NCBI GenBank assembly: GCA_037179335.1
Contig: JAKZHN010000010.1
Location: 937,870-1,001,869 of the forward strand
Reading direction: 5' to 3'
DNA length: 64,000 bases
Origin: Cyclaneusma minus
Lineage: Eukaryota; Ascomycota; Leotiomycetes; Marthamycetales; Marthamycetaceae
Below are positions 47,101 through 56,555 of this stretch, piece by piece (within the stretch, counting starts at the first letter, position 1; every line of letters begins with the position of its first letter). Under the pieces are notes generated by a model. The model saw only the letters and a program-made list of their open reading frames with translations. It searched no databases and was not told the origin of the DNA. The position numbers were made by a program, and so were the translations under genes.

Positions 47101-47359
47101 CATGGAGAATCTTCCCGGAAGTGAGAATGTTCCGGAATGGCAGAACCAAATCCACTGGAAGAAGGCTGGTGCGTTCCGTGTCAAGTGGCTCACGGTCGCA
47201 ACCACCAATTTCCAGCGAGTTGGTCACCTTACCAACAGTCTTAACGAGGGAAGTCCCGTCCTTGTCGGCAGAGATGGTCAAGAAATTGAGGAGTACTGTG
47301 GCGAACAGCTCTGCAAACTCATCGACGAGGAGGTTGACCGCTACCAAAACTGGCCCTAA
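44160..47359 (+). CDS. YTHDC1-like m6A-RNA reader with RE/RD-rich region
   Basis: Exons 44160-44510, 44590-46501, 46818-46879, 46933-47046 and 47096-47359 give 900 residues. The YTH domain (about 756-895) is clear: KYFIVKSYNEENV, the cage tryptophans W778 (SIW) and W844 (FRVKW), then FQRVGHLTNSLNEG and VGRDGQEIEEYCGEQLCKL, closest to nuclear YTHDC1. YTH domains bind N6-methyladenosine in RNA. Upstream are a Gly/Asn-rich start, low-complexity Pro/Lys regions and a run of Arg-Glu and Arg-Asp repeats (about 371-422), as in YTHDC1. Joining the halves requires a 316-nt intron (46502-46817, GTTAGT..CAG, phase 1), without which the long exon stops at 46506. If that intron is not used, these are two genes. 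Confidence 0.75.
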
Positions 47360-49613
47360 ATCTTGCAATACGACGACATACGAATTTTACGGCAAGAAAC
47401 TGAAACTAGCGCGGAATCTTTTGAGCAGTGTCGGTCTTTATGAACGAAGGTTCTCTTGAGTTATTGCTGCTTTTTCACGAAATGCCGGAAGGAAACGTAC
47501 CGACTATTACAACGACAGATATAGGAAAGGACAGCACACGCGCATTTCTACTTCTCTTCTTTCTTTGAACAAGCACCCACTGTCACTAATGCCATACAAA
47601 TCGCCAATTGCCAATCGCGGGAAGGGGTCTGGAGGATCATCTGGGTATTCGTTTACAGCTGGAAATTCATCTTTTTTCGGGAATGGGCGGCATCGCGGGT
47701 TAATCATCACGGACACACTACTTCGGCAATCCTGGTTCTTTCTCATTTGTTTCTATCCTGGCTTGGAGGTTCTGCATCTTCTTGCAGCACGCAGGTATCA
47801 GGAACCAGGGAACACACACGCAGCAATCACGGAAATATGGGAATTGCAATGGATGGAACGAAACTTCTTCTTACAACAGAGCCGCATTCGGAAGAATTGC
47901 CGCCTTCCAGCCAGCGGAACATTGAACATGGAAATGGGGCCACATACGGCGGTCCCATGACGTTTATGGTCCAGGAAAGTTAAGTCTTTCGTTGCTTACA
48001 AGGCAATCGGGGATGGGAAGGAGCTCAGTGTAGAACCACAGTACATAGAGTACATAGACATAGGAAATGTCAATACGCGATGCTTTCGATTGGTTGTTGT
48101 TTGTCAGTGAAGTTTGTGATTGCGTGAATGTGCCATGTGCGTGATGTGATGCGAGTGTGGTGAGGTGGTGTTACACAGGATCCTTGGTGTTGATGCTTGC
48201 TCCGGCCTTCGGGCTCGATCTGGACATCTACAGACGGACAACGACACGTAGCCCATACAGGCACACGTGTTTATGTGCGTCGGGCATCTGCAGGCACGGC
48301 AGTTTGAAACTTCCAAACTCTCAACATTATCCGAATATATTCCCCTTTCTCGGTAATGTGGGGTCGTTTCCAAGTTTTTCCAGATTCTGGCTAAACATGC
48401 TGACTGGCTGGCAGTTTTCGCTCAACCATCACACCACGACGAAGCAACTCCTCTATGTTACCCTAATATGTTCGGCAAAAACTACGCGCAGCCGGCGGCT
48501 CGAAGAAAGGAGCAGAATGAAGATCTAAGGTCTTGAAGAAGCGGCGGGATTGAAAGTCGCGACTCCGCGAAGTGTCTATCCGGAACACTTTGATTTTTTC
48601 CGGTAATGAAGCCGCGACGCTTATGGGTAAGTTGTGCGGTGATCGACTGCCTGTCTGCCGATTACTCGAAACTGTGAACACGGTGTTTTGAGATGCTCAA
48701 GAGATGCGAATGGTGGACTGGACGGATGTTGTTTTCTCTCAGTGCTTCGTCCGGACGGTGGGGAAGTTGAAATGTATATGGAACGCAAGTGTTGTACTGA
48801 AGTATGGGTTTGTTGAGCAACTTTCCTTCGGTTTCGATTACAAATTTCTCCGGTCTTCATTTCTTTTTCTATGTGCTTGGTACCATTCTTATTGCGTCTT
48901 CCCTCTGATTTTCAAGTCTTTGTGCGATGCAAAGATCGAGCCATAGAGGGATCTCCAAGATTCCGTTCCGTCCTGAATTCCGGAAGTCTGAAAGCCCGGG
49001 TAACTGAGAGCTTCAGAGCTGAGGGTAATTGCCCAAGCCCTGTGTACGCGATGCGTGGTGGTTTCTCCGCCAAACTCCAAGGTACCAAGCTTCTGTTCAA
49101 GGTTCTCCTATTTTCCTTGCCTCCGAAACGACGTCGGCATCTCCCATCTCCCATCTGCCTCCCCAAGACGCAAGACTTCACATTCTCCGAAGCAACCTGC
49201 ATGCATTCCAAGTACCGGAACCAGACTGCCATATTCCTGGCAGTCATCAGCGCCTGGTATTCATCCGATTCGGAGGGCACAACTCTCCGACACGTCAGCC
49301 CATAACCATGAAACTTTTGCTGCAGTAATATGTTTCGATGTTTCCTGCGGCTAAACGCCAACCTTGCGCACTTTAAACAGCGCCGATCGCCCATCTATAG
49401 CTTCATGCTATAGACTTCTTGGCCTCGCGAAAGACGGTTACACAGGTGATGCAGTGAGAGATGGCTCTTGGATAAGTATATAAGCTGTGAGGAAGGTGGA
49501 AGTTTTGGTATCGTCGGTCGTAGGTTTTGAACTCAGCAAGTCTACTTTCCAGCAGTGCAAGTTTGTGAAGCTTTACAACGACGTACAGGTTGATCCACTC
49601 GTTGAATTTCAAG
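47360..49613. other. Intergenic region, about 2.2 kb
   Basis: Several short open frames on both strands (for example 47565-47960, 48871-49305) look like chance frames. No domain, repeat family or RNA gene was recognised. The end of the interval is the leader of the following secreted-protein gene. Confidence 0.5.
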
Positions 49614-50911
49614 ATGTTGTTTTCACTCTTTGCCGCGGGGTTGTTGTCTGCCAGGTATGTTTCTAGCCCCTAGCATGTCTGCTTCTTCATAGGTTCTGAG
49701 CTGACTTTGGTCCAGCGCGCTGGTTGGTGCTGTGCCTATCAAGCAGGAAGAAAGAGATGTAAGTGTATGAGTCAACAAAGGAGCCACAGTACTCCTTCAC
49801 TTGGAGCACACCGTGATCATCCCCCAGAACTAACGTCGCCCAGCTCGCCAAGCGCCAGTTTCCCACCGGCCCTTTCAGTCCTATGCCCATGCCCACTGGC
49901 TCATTCTCTCCCCTACCCTTCCCAACGGGCGGCTTCAGCCCCATCCCATTCCCCAGCCCAACTGGCGACTTCCCCTTCCCAACACCCTCTTCCTTCACCG
50001 AAGACAAACAAGAGGCGCCAATCCAGGAAGACTATGAAGAACCTGCCGACAAACGCCAAGCCCCTACCGGGTCTTTCAGCCCCATTCCTTTCCCCACAGG
50101 CTCATTCTCGCCAATCCCCTTCCCAACAGGCAGTTTCAGTCCTCCCCCATTCCCCAGCCCAACTGGCGACTTCCCTTGGCCGACACCCTCTTCTTTCACA
50201 GAAGATAAGCAGGAACCGCCTCTCCAGGAAGAAGATCATGTTTTAGAGAAACGCCAAGCTCCTACGGGTTCGCTTGCTGTCCCATTCCCGACTGGTATGC
50301 CCTCGGGTTTCCCTTCAGGGGTTCCTTTCCCTACTGGATTCCCATCGGGCTTCCCGTCAGGGGTTCCTTTCCCTACTGTCTTCCCTTCAGGAGTTGCGTT
50401 TCCTACAGGCTTCCCATCGGGCGTTCCTTCGGGCGTTCCTTTCCCTACTGGCTTCGCAGCTCCTCAAGTCCATGCCCCACAAGCAGGAGCCCCGTTCCCC
50501 ACTGGTTTCCCTACGGGCTTCCCTTCAGGCTTCCCATCGGGAATTCCCTTCCCTACAGGCTTCCCCTCCGGCGTATCAATCTCAATCGGACTACCCACCG
50601 GCTCCTCGGCTCCGCAAGTCCCTGATCAACCCGTAGAAGCCCCATTACCAAGCGGTATCCCCTCAGTCCTCCCGTCAGGTATTCCCTTCCCTACTGGCTT
50701 CCCATCAGGCGCGCCTTTCCCCACCGGTTTCCCCTCCGGCCTCTCAGCGCCAGCAGCACAACCCACCGGCTTCCGAGCCCGACAAGCAGAAGCCCCAAAG
50801 GCCTTCAGCGGCACATCTCGTTTCAACCAAACGGACATTTCGCGTCTGAAGCAGCTGGAAGAGCAGATCGTGAAGGAGCTGGAGAAGATTGCTGAAGAGG
50901 CTGGGTTGTAG
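49614..50911 (+). CDS. Secreted Pro/Gly repeat protein with Kex2 sites
   Basis: Exons 49614-49654, 49716-49758 and 49844-50911 give 383 residues. A signal peptide is evident (MLFSLFAAGLLSASALVGA). Lys-Arg sites, each followed by Gln, occur at 31-32, 98-99 and 164-165. The two intervals between them (67 and 66 residues) are repeats of one module: PTGSFSPIPFPTGSFSP-like stretches, PSPTGDFP(F/W)PTPSSFTEDKQE, then an acidic linker. After the third site about 150 residues are FPTGFPSGVPFPTG repeats. A short helix (RLKQLEEQIVKELEKIAEEAGL) ends the protein. This is the layout of fungal Kex2-processed repeat proteins, which include surface repellents, pheromones and dikaritin RiPP precursors. No UstY/DUF3328 or other tailoring gene is nearby, so a structural wall or surface role is equally possible. 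Confidence 0.8.
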
Positions 50912-53900
50912 AGAGATGGATATATGCCAACGACTGGAGGGATGGGCTGCTACTGGTAGTGGCTCTTCTGTTCTGTCGTTTTTGGCATGCTTTCTGACGG
51001 TTAAGGGGGTCCTTCAAAATTGAAAAGTTCTTGTACATACCTAGGTTTGCGGATGAAAGTTCCGGGTCTGTTTAGAATTGCTACTTTCTCTGCTTCTCAG
51101 ACAGTGGTTTGCGTGTGCTGACTTGAATATATGGATTGCGGTTGTTCTCATGACTACTCCGATTTTCTGCTCATTACTGGGTGTCCGGTCGCCTCTGTTC
51201 TGTTTCCGTTGCCATGCTCGTCATGATCCATCCTTGCTTACCAAGTGTAGGTTCTGCTCTGGTGCCAATGTGACGAGTTGAGCTTCTGGATTTGGCGTTG
51301 GATTTCAGGCTCGTCGTCGCATTCCGTAGCCAGGTGGTGGAATACGTTCGGCCGCCTAGGGGTCTTTTCGATGGCAGCTCCTCTGCGGTTCGTGAGTATG
51401 TCGAGATCTTTGAAAGAGTCCGCGTCGTCGTCGTCGTCGATGTCGATATGTTCGTCATTCTCATTCCCCCCACTCCGACTTGTGATTCATGCCAGGTAGT
51501 CGTCTTCCAGCCTTCACATTCTCGTTCCATGTGCAACACATCCCTCCAGGCTCTCGCTGGTCTCTCGCTGGTGTCCCGCGCTCTCTTCCGCACCGCCGAC
51601 GCTCCCGCACCAAAAGGAGAAGGCACCTCCCACCTCCTTTACCCCACCTTCCTCCCCAGCCAGCCCGACTGTCCTATATGAGAGCAAATTTGCGGCCAGG
51701 TTTCCATGTGGTCGATGATTTATTCAACATTTTAGCACACACAACTTTGAATTATTTCCAACTCGGGCAACCCCTGGGTTCGAAGCCGGCCGCCCGCAAG
51801 GGCATCCTCAGATGGATCATGCAAAAACATGTGAAAAGGTTCCAATCGTTCACACACATTTGAATTCTGAGGCCACATAAAAAGACGTGTACTGGTTCGC
51901 ACTGGGGCTGTGGCTCTGGGGGAGCGGGCAGTTGGTAGTGGCTCTGGGGGCTGCATCAGGAGACCATCAAAGCATTGGGGTACAATACAATGATGAGAAA
52001 AAATACCAATACAGATGATCATTTGATCCTGATGCAACAAAAAACTAAACTTTACAATTACATATTTGAAGTTTGAACTGAGTACCACCCAAGTATGGTA
52101 ATCAGCCAATCCTCAAGGATTGGTTGATGTAGGTTCGACTCCTACTCAGGGTACATACACACCAGACACCAAATTTTTTGTGCGATACCAAAGACCCCAT
52201 TAGTCCCCATGTGCATGCAATCAGTGTACCTGGAAACTTATAAAATTATGAAACTTACTTGCTGTGATTTGTTGATATGCGGGAGCAATAATGACACAAA
52301 AAAAAGTTGATCGTCGATACCTATGACACCCCCAAAATCCCATTAGCCCCCGTGTGCCTGCTGAGGTGTTCGAAAACCCGACCTTATTGGAGTAAGGCCT
52401 CGCTCCAGTGCTCGTTGTAGAAACGCACTGCACCTGGAACTTTTGATATGATATATATCACTCATTGTGGCTTAGAGTGAGAGCTCAGAGATGCAAATGC
52501 TCAGCACAGAATGATTGAGCAGACCTGCTGCAAGTTTCTCCTTCATAGTAGTAATTTCATGAACTTCTTTTCCTCCAGTCCTCTAATCCCCATACGTCAC
52601 GGAACTTTGCATGACGGGTCACCAGAGGATTCTTAATCTTTAGACCATTTAAAAGTTTCTGATCGTGACCACATTTGTTTTGGCAGCTTGTTTTTCAGAT
52701 GATTGGAATAGCAATGATTTACTTGCTCCAAATACAACAATCAAACTCAAGTCGAGTAGTTAGCAACGGTCTATGCCATGAAGACTTGAAGACGTGAGTT
52801 CAGAATTACCCAAAGCCTTAGGGTCACTAATTTTATTTCTCGCACTGTTCGCAATACTTACGAAAGAAGGGCGTGCGACCAATCTCCAAAGCACTTCAGT
52901 TCTCAATCGCCGCCTTTCCCGTGCAGGTTGAGAAGAGCAGACTGGCAGCTAAGGTATACTATGCACAATACCACATTGACTGCATTCACATCTTGAAGTA
53001 TGTAATGACTTCTTCACGATGGAGATCTCCGCAGCTACTTTATGCGGCGCCGAGTGCGAGTGTCACTGCTGAAAATTTCAAGTCTCAACCATGGTTTCGG
53101 TTGTTTGGTTGAACTCTGGTGAGTAAAGAGAGGAGACGGGGCTAGCTTCCAAGCACAAGATTTTGCCTTGCTCATGGCTCGCAATGCATGGCTGCATACG
53201 ACAAGACGCGGCATGGATGATGGAACTGGGGTTCTTTTTCATGTCATGGTGAGTCGTGGGGTTCTGCGTTGTTGGATTTTCAATATCATTGTGGCCAAAA
53301 TACTATGGGAGGGCGGTTTCTAACCACATTATGGCGCCTCGCTCGAGATTCTTTGCCTCTCGCTGAAATACGAACGCCGATTAGATATTTGGAAATAGAA
53401 CTGGTATACTTGCTTCTCCTATGTAGTCTTACATCTTCAAATCATTTGTGTGCTGCTATATGAGGAGAGGATCATCCGCCACAAATACAATCAAGTGATG
53501 ATGGAATGGATATTTGCTCGCATTGATGCCTTCAAATATGCTGCAGTCTGGAACCTGTATACCTTACTCTTAGTGGGAGTTGTGAGCACGTGGTAGGCGC
53601 ATGCATGTATGATACACATTGATTCGAACCTTGGCAAGCAGCAGTATGAATCTCCTTTGGATTTTAAAACAACTCTGCTAACTTTGACTTGATACCCAAC
53701 CCCGTCTGTCTGGTTTTATGACGCGAAAGAGACCTTGTTGAGGTGCAGATCGCGGTTGATATGAGGGATATGTTCCAGTCTATGAAGCACATCGCCAACC
53801 TGCATTGAATTAGATGACTCGACAGACACTGATGATCTGAGACGCTACTATGAGTATGCGCCTGCCGGGAGATTTCCGATTGGTAGAGCGAAGCATCGAG

Positions 53901-54062
53901 TGATTTGTTATCAGAAGCTTTGCATACATGTAAAGCCTGTTGCTTTGATTCGGCATTCTGTTCTTTACTCCCTTGGTAAGCTCGCGATGGTGTGTGTGGA
54001 GGAGGAAGTTTCAGGACTCGTACTACACCCCTTCCTCGTCCGCCGCAAACCAGACCTTCAAC
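50912..54062. other. Intergenic region, about 3.1 kb, with a local duplication
   Basis: There is no well-supported gene apart from the weak minus-strand frame listed at 51238-51486. Near 52190 and 52314 two related segments start (GATACCAAAGACCCCATTAG and GATACCTATGACACCCCCAA); both continue through CCC(A/C)(T/G)GTG and (G/A)CACCTGGAA-type words. The second copy has an extra 50-odd bases. A tRNA T-arm-like hairpin lies at 52126-52148 but has no tRNA around it. Confidence 0.5.
51238..51486 (-). CDS. Possible coding exon, acidic, unrecognised
   Basis: An 83-codon open stretch (82 residues plus stop), without its own ATG, reads NENDEHIDIDDDDDADSFKD, then LDILTNRRGAAIEKTPRRPNV, FHHLATECDDEPEIQRQIQKL, and ends at TAA. 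The composition looks protein-like and could be the last exon of a small gene, since an AG acceptor (CACAAG) lies at its 5' edge. No upstream exon was identified and the Asp run comes from a trinucleotide repeat, so this may be chance. Confidence 0.22.
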   Translation of the reverse strand: MTSRSGGNENDEHIDIDDDDDADSFKDLDILTNRRGAAIEKTPRRPNVFHHLATECDDEPEIQRQIQKLNSSHWHQSRTYTW

Positions 54063-54641
54063 ATGTCCGACTATTTCATCCCTTATAGCACCGACCTCTA
54101 CCAGCCCACACACACCGCAGCCACCGGCTTCGAAGGCTTCGAGATCATCCCCTGGGACCCCGACTTTTCCAACACCTTCTACCAAGGCGGCGAGATCATC
54201 TGGCAATACATGGGCCTCCATGTCATGCGCACCATGGATGGCCTCAACCTCACCCGCCCCTTCGAGAAGTGGCCCGAATTCGCCGACTACTTCTTCCCCG
54301 ACATGATGAACTTCACCACCTACACTCGGCTCATGAACGACATGGAAACGCTCAATATAACTGCGAAAGGTTCAGTCGAAGAGCTTGAAAGGTTGAATCC
54401 GGAGCTTTCGAAGAACATCTATAACGCTACTACGCTGCCGAAACTCAATATCGACAACTTGGATATGCTGAATATGACGGGTAGTTTTAATCAGGCTGCC
54501 AGGAAGGCGTTCGATGCCTTGAACATGATCAAGAAGATGATTCCGGCGGACCCCCCTTCTCTCAGACACCACTTGAGCAAGAACTCGGTGGTGGATATTT
54601 TCACAGATCTCGGTGAGAGAGTCGGCTGTTGGTGTCGGTAA
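54063..54641 (+). CDS. Unrecognised protein rich in N-glycosylation sequons
   Basis: The frame from ATG 54063 (MSDYFIPYSTDLYQPTHT) encodes 192 residues if unspliced. At least five Asn-X-Thr sequons occur (NLT, NFT, NIT, NAT, NMT) with many aromatic residues, which suggests a lumenal or extracellular protein, yet no signal peptide is visible; one may lie in an unseen upstream exon. Using GTAAAC at 54638 as donor and AG at 54717 as acceptor (80 nt) would replace the last residue with a hydrophobic tail (MRWVLILLLACSLAWLGVGL and more) ending at 54814, giving 223 residues with a terminal membrane anchor. I recognise no family. Confidence 0.5.
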   Translation: MSDYFIPYSTDLYQPTHTAATGFEGFEIIPWDPDFSNTFYQGGEIIWQYMGLHVMRTMDGLNLTRPFEKWPEFADYFFPDMMNFTTYTRLMNDMETLNITAKGSVEELERLNPELSKNIYNATTLPKLNIDNLDMLNMTGSFNQAARKAFDALNMIKKMIPADPPSLRHHLSKNSVVDIFTDLGERVGCWCR

Positions 54642-55111
54642 ACGGTGAAAAAACTCGACTCAACTCTTGACTGTCCCTGGCAATGTGCCTATGTACGTGG
54701 CGTCCTCGACTGCGAAGCATGCGATGGGTTCTGATATTGCTGCTGGCATGTTCCTTGGCTTGGCTTGGTGTGGGCTTATGGATTGCCACCAGAAGGTTGT
54801 TGGTATGGATATGACGCAGACCAACAAGACGTATCACTGCGAAGATAATCTATGTGACTAGATCAAGTCATGCGAGAAGGGGCAAGTGGTATGGCCGCGG
54901 CTGGTGCATGTATTCTTTCTGTGTATATGGTCTTGTAGTTAGTTATTTTCTCATACGCCCTACCTTATGAGGCAATAATACAAGAACCCGTGTTTGCTTC
55001 ATTCTTGGATTTCGGCTTCTTCTTGTGCCCCGTGGGCTGTTGTCGTTGAAAGTAAAACCTGTCTTACTGACCTATTCTCTCACGCATCCTACGACACCCA
55101 CTCGAGGGCCA

Positions 55112-55798
55112 TCAAAACGTCCAACGCCAACTCTCTACCATTTTCCCACCACCTCCTTTCGCCTCCGGCCACTTCACCATCTGCGCCTCACCCTCTGACC
55201 GAAAGTCCGGAAAAGACTCGATCACACCCCGACTCCTCGGATTATCCACGGCCGCCCTCACAACCACTCTCTTACACCCTTCCTCCAGCACAGCATACGA
55301 AAGCAGCGCCTTCACACCATCCGTCATGATCCCGACACCCTCATAATCCGGATGTAGCCAATATCCCAATTCATGGGTCCCAGCATCTGCCTTAGTCCCA
55401 TCTGAGTGCTTCCCATCGGTCCGCGGACTCAGGCCAACAGCGCCAATGAGTTTTCCGAACACGGGATCATCGCGGCGGAGGGCTTCGAGGGGGAGGGAGG
55501 TGGTGGTGGATGGGTTGCGTTGGAGGTTTATCCAGTATTCGGCGTTGGCGAGGGTGTAGGGTTTGGGGAGGGAGATGAGCCGGTCGTTGATGCAGGGGAG
55601 GGAGAGGGCGTCTGCATTGGTCTGAGCGTCGGAGAGTTGGAGGCGAGTGAGGAAGATGCGGAGACCTGGTTCGCGTTTTGTGGCCCGTGGAGGGAGCGCG
55701 ATGTATGGTTCGTTGTCGGGGGTTTGGTGAAGGGAGTACCATTTGGGTATCCATTGGACGGGTGGAGTTGCCGAGGAAATTGCTTTGGCTTTGTTCAT
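55112..55798 (-). CDS. GNAT N-acetyltransferase, RimJ/RimL-like
   Basis: A 228-residue intronless protein from the ATG at 55798 (MNKAKAISSATPPVQWIP). The acetyl-CoA-binding core follows the Acetyltransf_3 pattern: LIGAVGLSP, then HELGYWLHPDYEGVGIMTDGVKALLSYAV with the glycine-rich loop, then CKRVVVRAAVDNPRSRGVIES. The usual hydrophobic block after the last motif is somewhat altered (FPDFRSEGEAQMVKWPEAKG). Such fungal GNATs transfer acetyl groups to small molecules or protein N-termini; the substrate is unknown. It shares a divergent promoter with TRA1. Confidence 0.85.
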   Translation of the reverse strand: MNKAKAISSATPPVQWIPKWYSLHQTPDNEPYIALPPRATKREPGLRIFLTRLQLSDAQTNADALSLPCINDRLISLPKPYTLANAEYWINLQRNPSTTTSLPLEALRRDDPVFGKLIGAVGLSPRTDGKHSDGTKADAGTHELGYWLHPDYEGVGIMTDGVKALLSYAVLEEGCKRVVVRAAVDNPRSRGVIESFPDFRSEGEAQMVKWPEAKGGGGKMVESWRWTF

Positions 55799-56555
55799 TT
55801 CCGCGAAACTCGAGACGACTAGTATTTTGTGAAGGGAAAATGGGAGTTGAGCAGGAGGGGAGAATACGAAAGACGGTGACCCACCGGAATGCTTGAGGCT
55901 GAGCAGCACACAGCTGGAGAGCTCAAGTCTTTGCATGTGATGCGAACACAAGCGTAATATGATCTTGAGTTCCAATGTCTCGATGGAAACATATGTGGCA
56001 GAGACAGAGTATGTTGATGCTCAGCGGATGTTGGTGCCCAGCGGTCGCCAGTAAAGTTAGTGGGGCAGCCAATGGTGCCTGGCGCTGCATGTTGCTCCGT
56101 AAGCGGCTAGCTCTCAACATCACGTGAAAGTGGTCCGTGCACACCTTTTCAAGGTCTTTGGGATGCCCACCTTCCGCGTCGGCTTGAAGCTTGCCTCGCG
56201 AAAAGTCCCAAGAACATTGAAGCACTTCAACATCTCCCCACCGATCCGCCCTGCCTCACTGCATACTCTGCTCGAAACCCCTGGAACTTCACTACCACCT
56301 CTTCAGTTCTTTGAGGGCAAATACGGATCGTTTAATAGCACCACCGAAGCCCAAAACCTGTACCGCGCATCTTCATCATCGTGCCGACTTCGAAGCCTGC
56401 CGCCTGATGATCGCAGCCTCGCGACTTGAGAGAACACTCCCAAATTCCCGCTCGCTTTGGGTCGCCACCCTTTGCCGCTGCTTCTTTTTGATCTGACCTG
56501 TCTTCCTGGATGAGGTCGTTTAACTAGACGGTTGCGCAATTGTGGTGTCGCAACC
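55799..56555. promoter_or_regulatory. Divergent promoter, GNAT and TRA1 genes
   Basis: The two start codons face away from each other across about 757 bp. Only overlapping short frames without domains occur, so both promoters must lie here. CACGTG (E-box-like) is present near 56121 (ATCACGTGAAAG). Confidence 0.5.

Noticed and set aside
47565..47983. Plus-strand frames between the YTH gene and the secreted repeat protein gene.
   Set aside because: Two overlapping frames of similar length, no domain and no splice logic; likely chance.
52075..52160. A possible tRNA gene (T-arm GTAGG/CCTAC with loop TTCGACT).
   Set aside because: The T-arm is perfect, but the upstream sequence cannot form a 7-bp acceptor stem with TCAGGGT, and the expected anticodon arm has only a 4- or 8-base loop. 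At most this is a tRNA fossil.
53664..54221. A 185-residue minus-strand frame.
   Set aside because: It is antisense to the sequon-rich frame, and its product has a low-information Gly/Val-rich start typical of a shadow frame.
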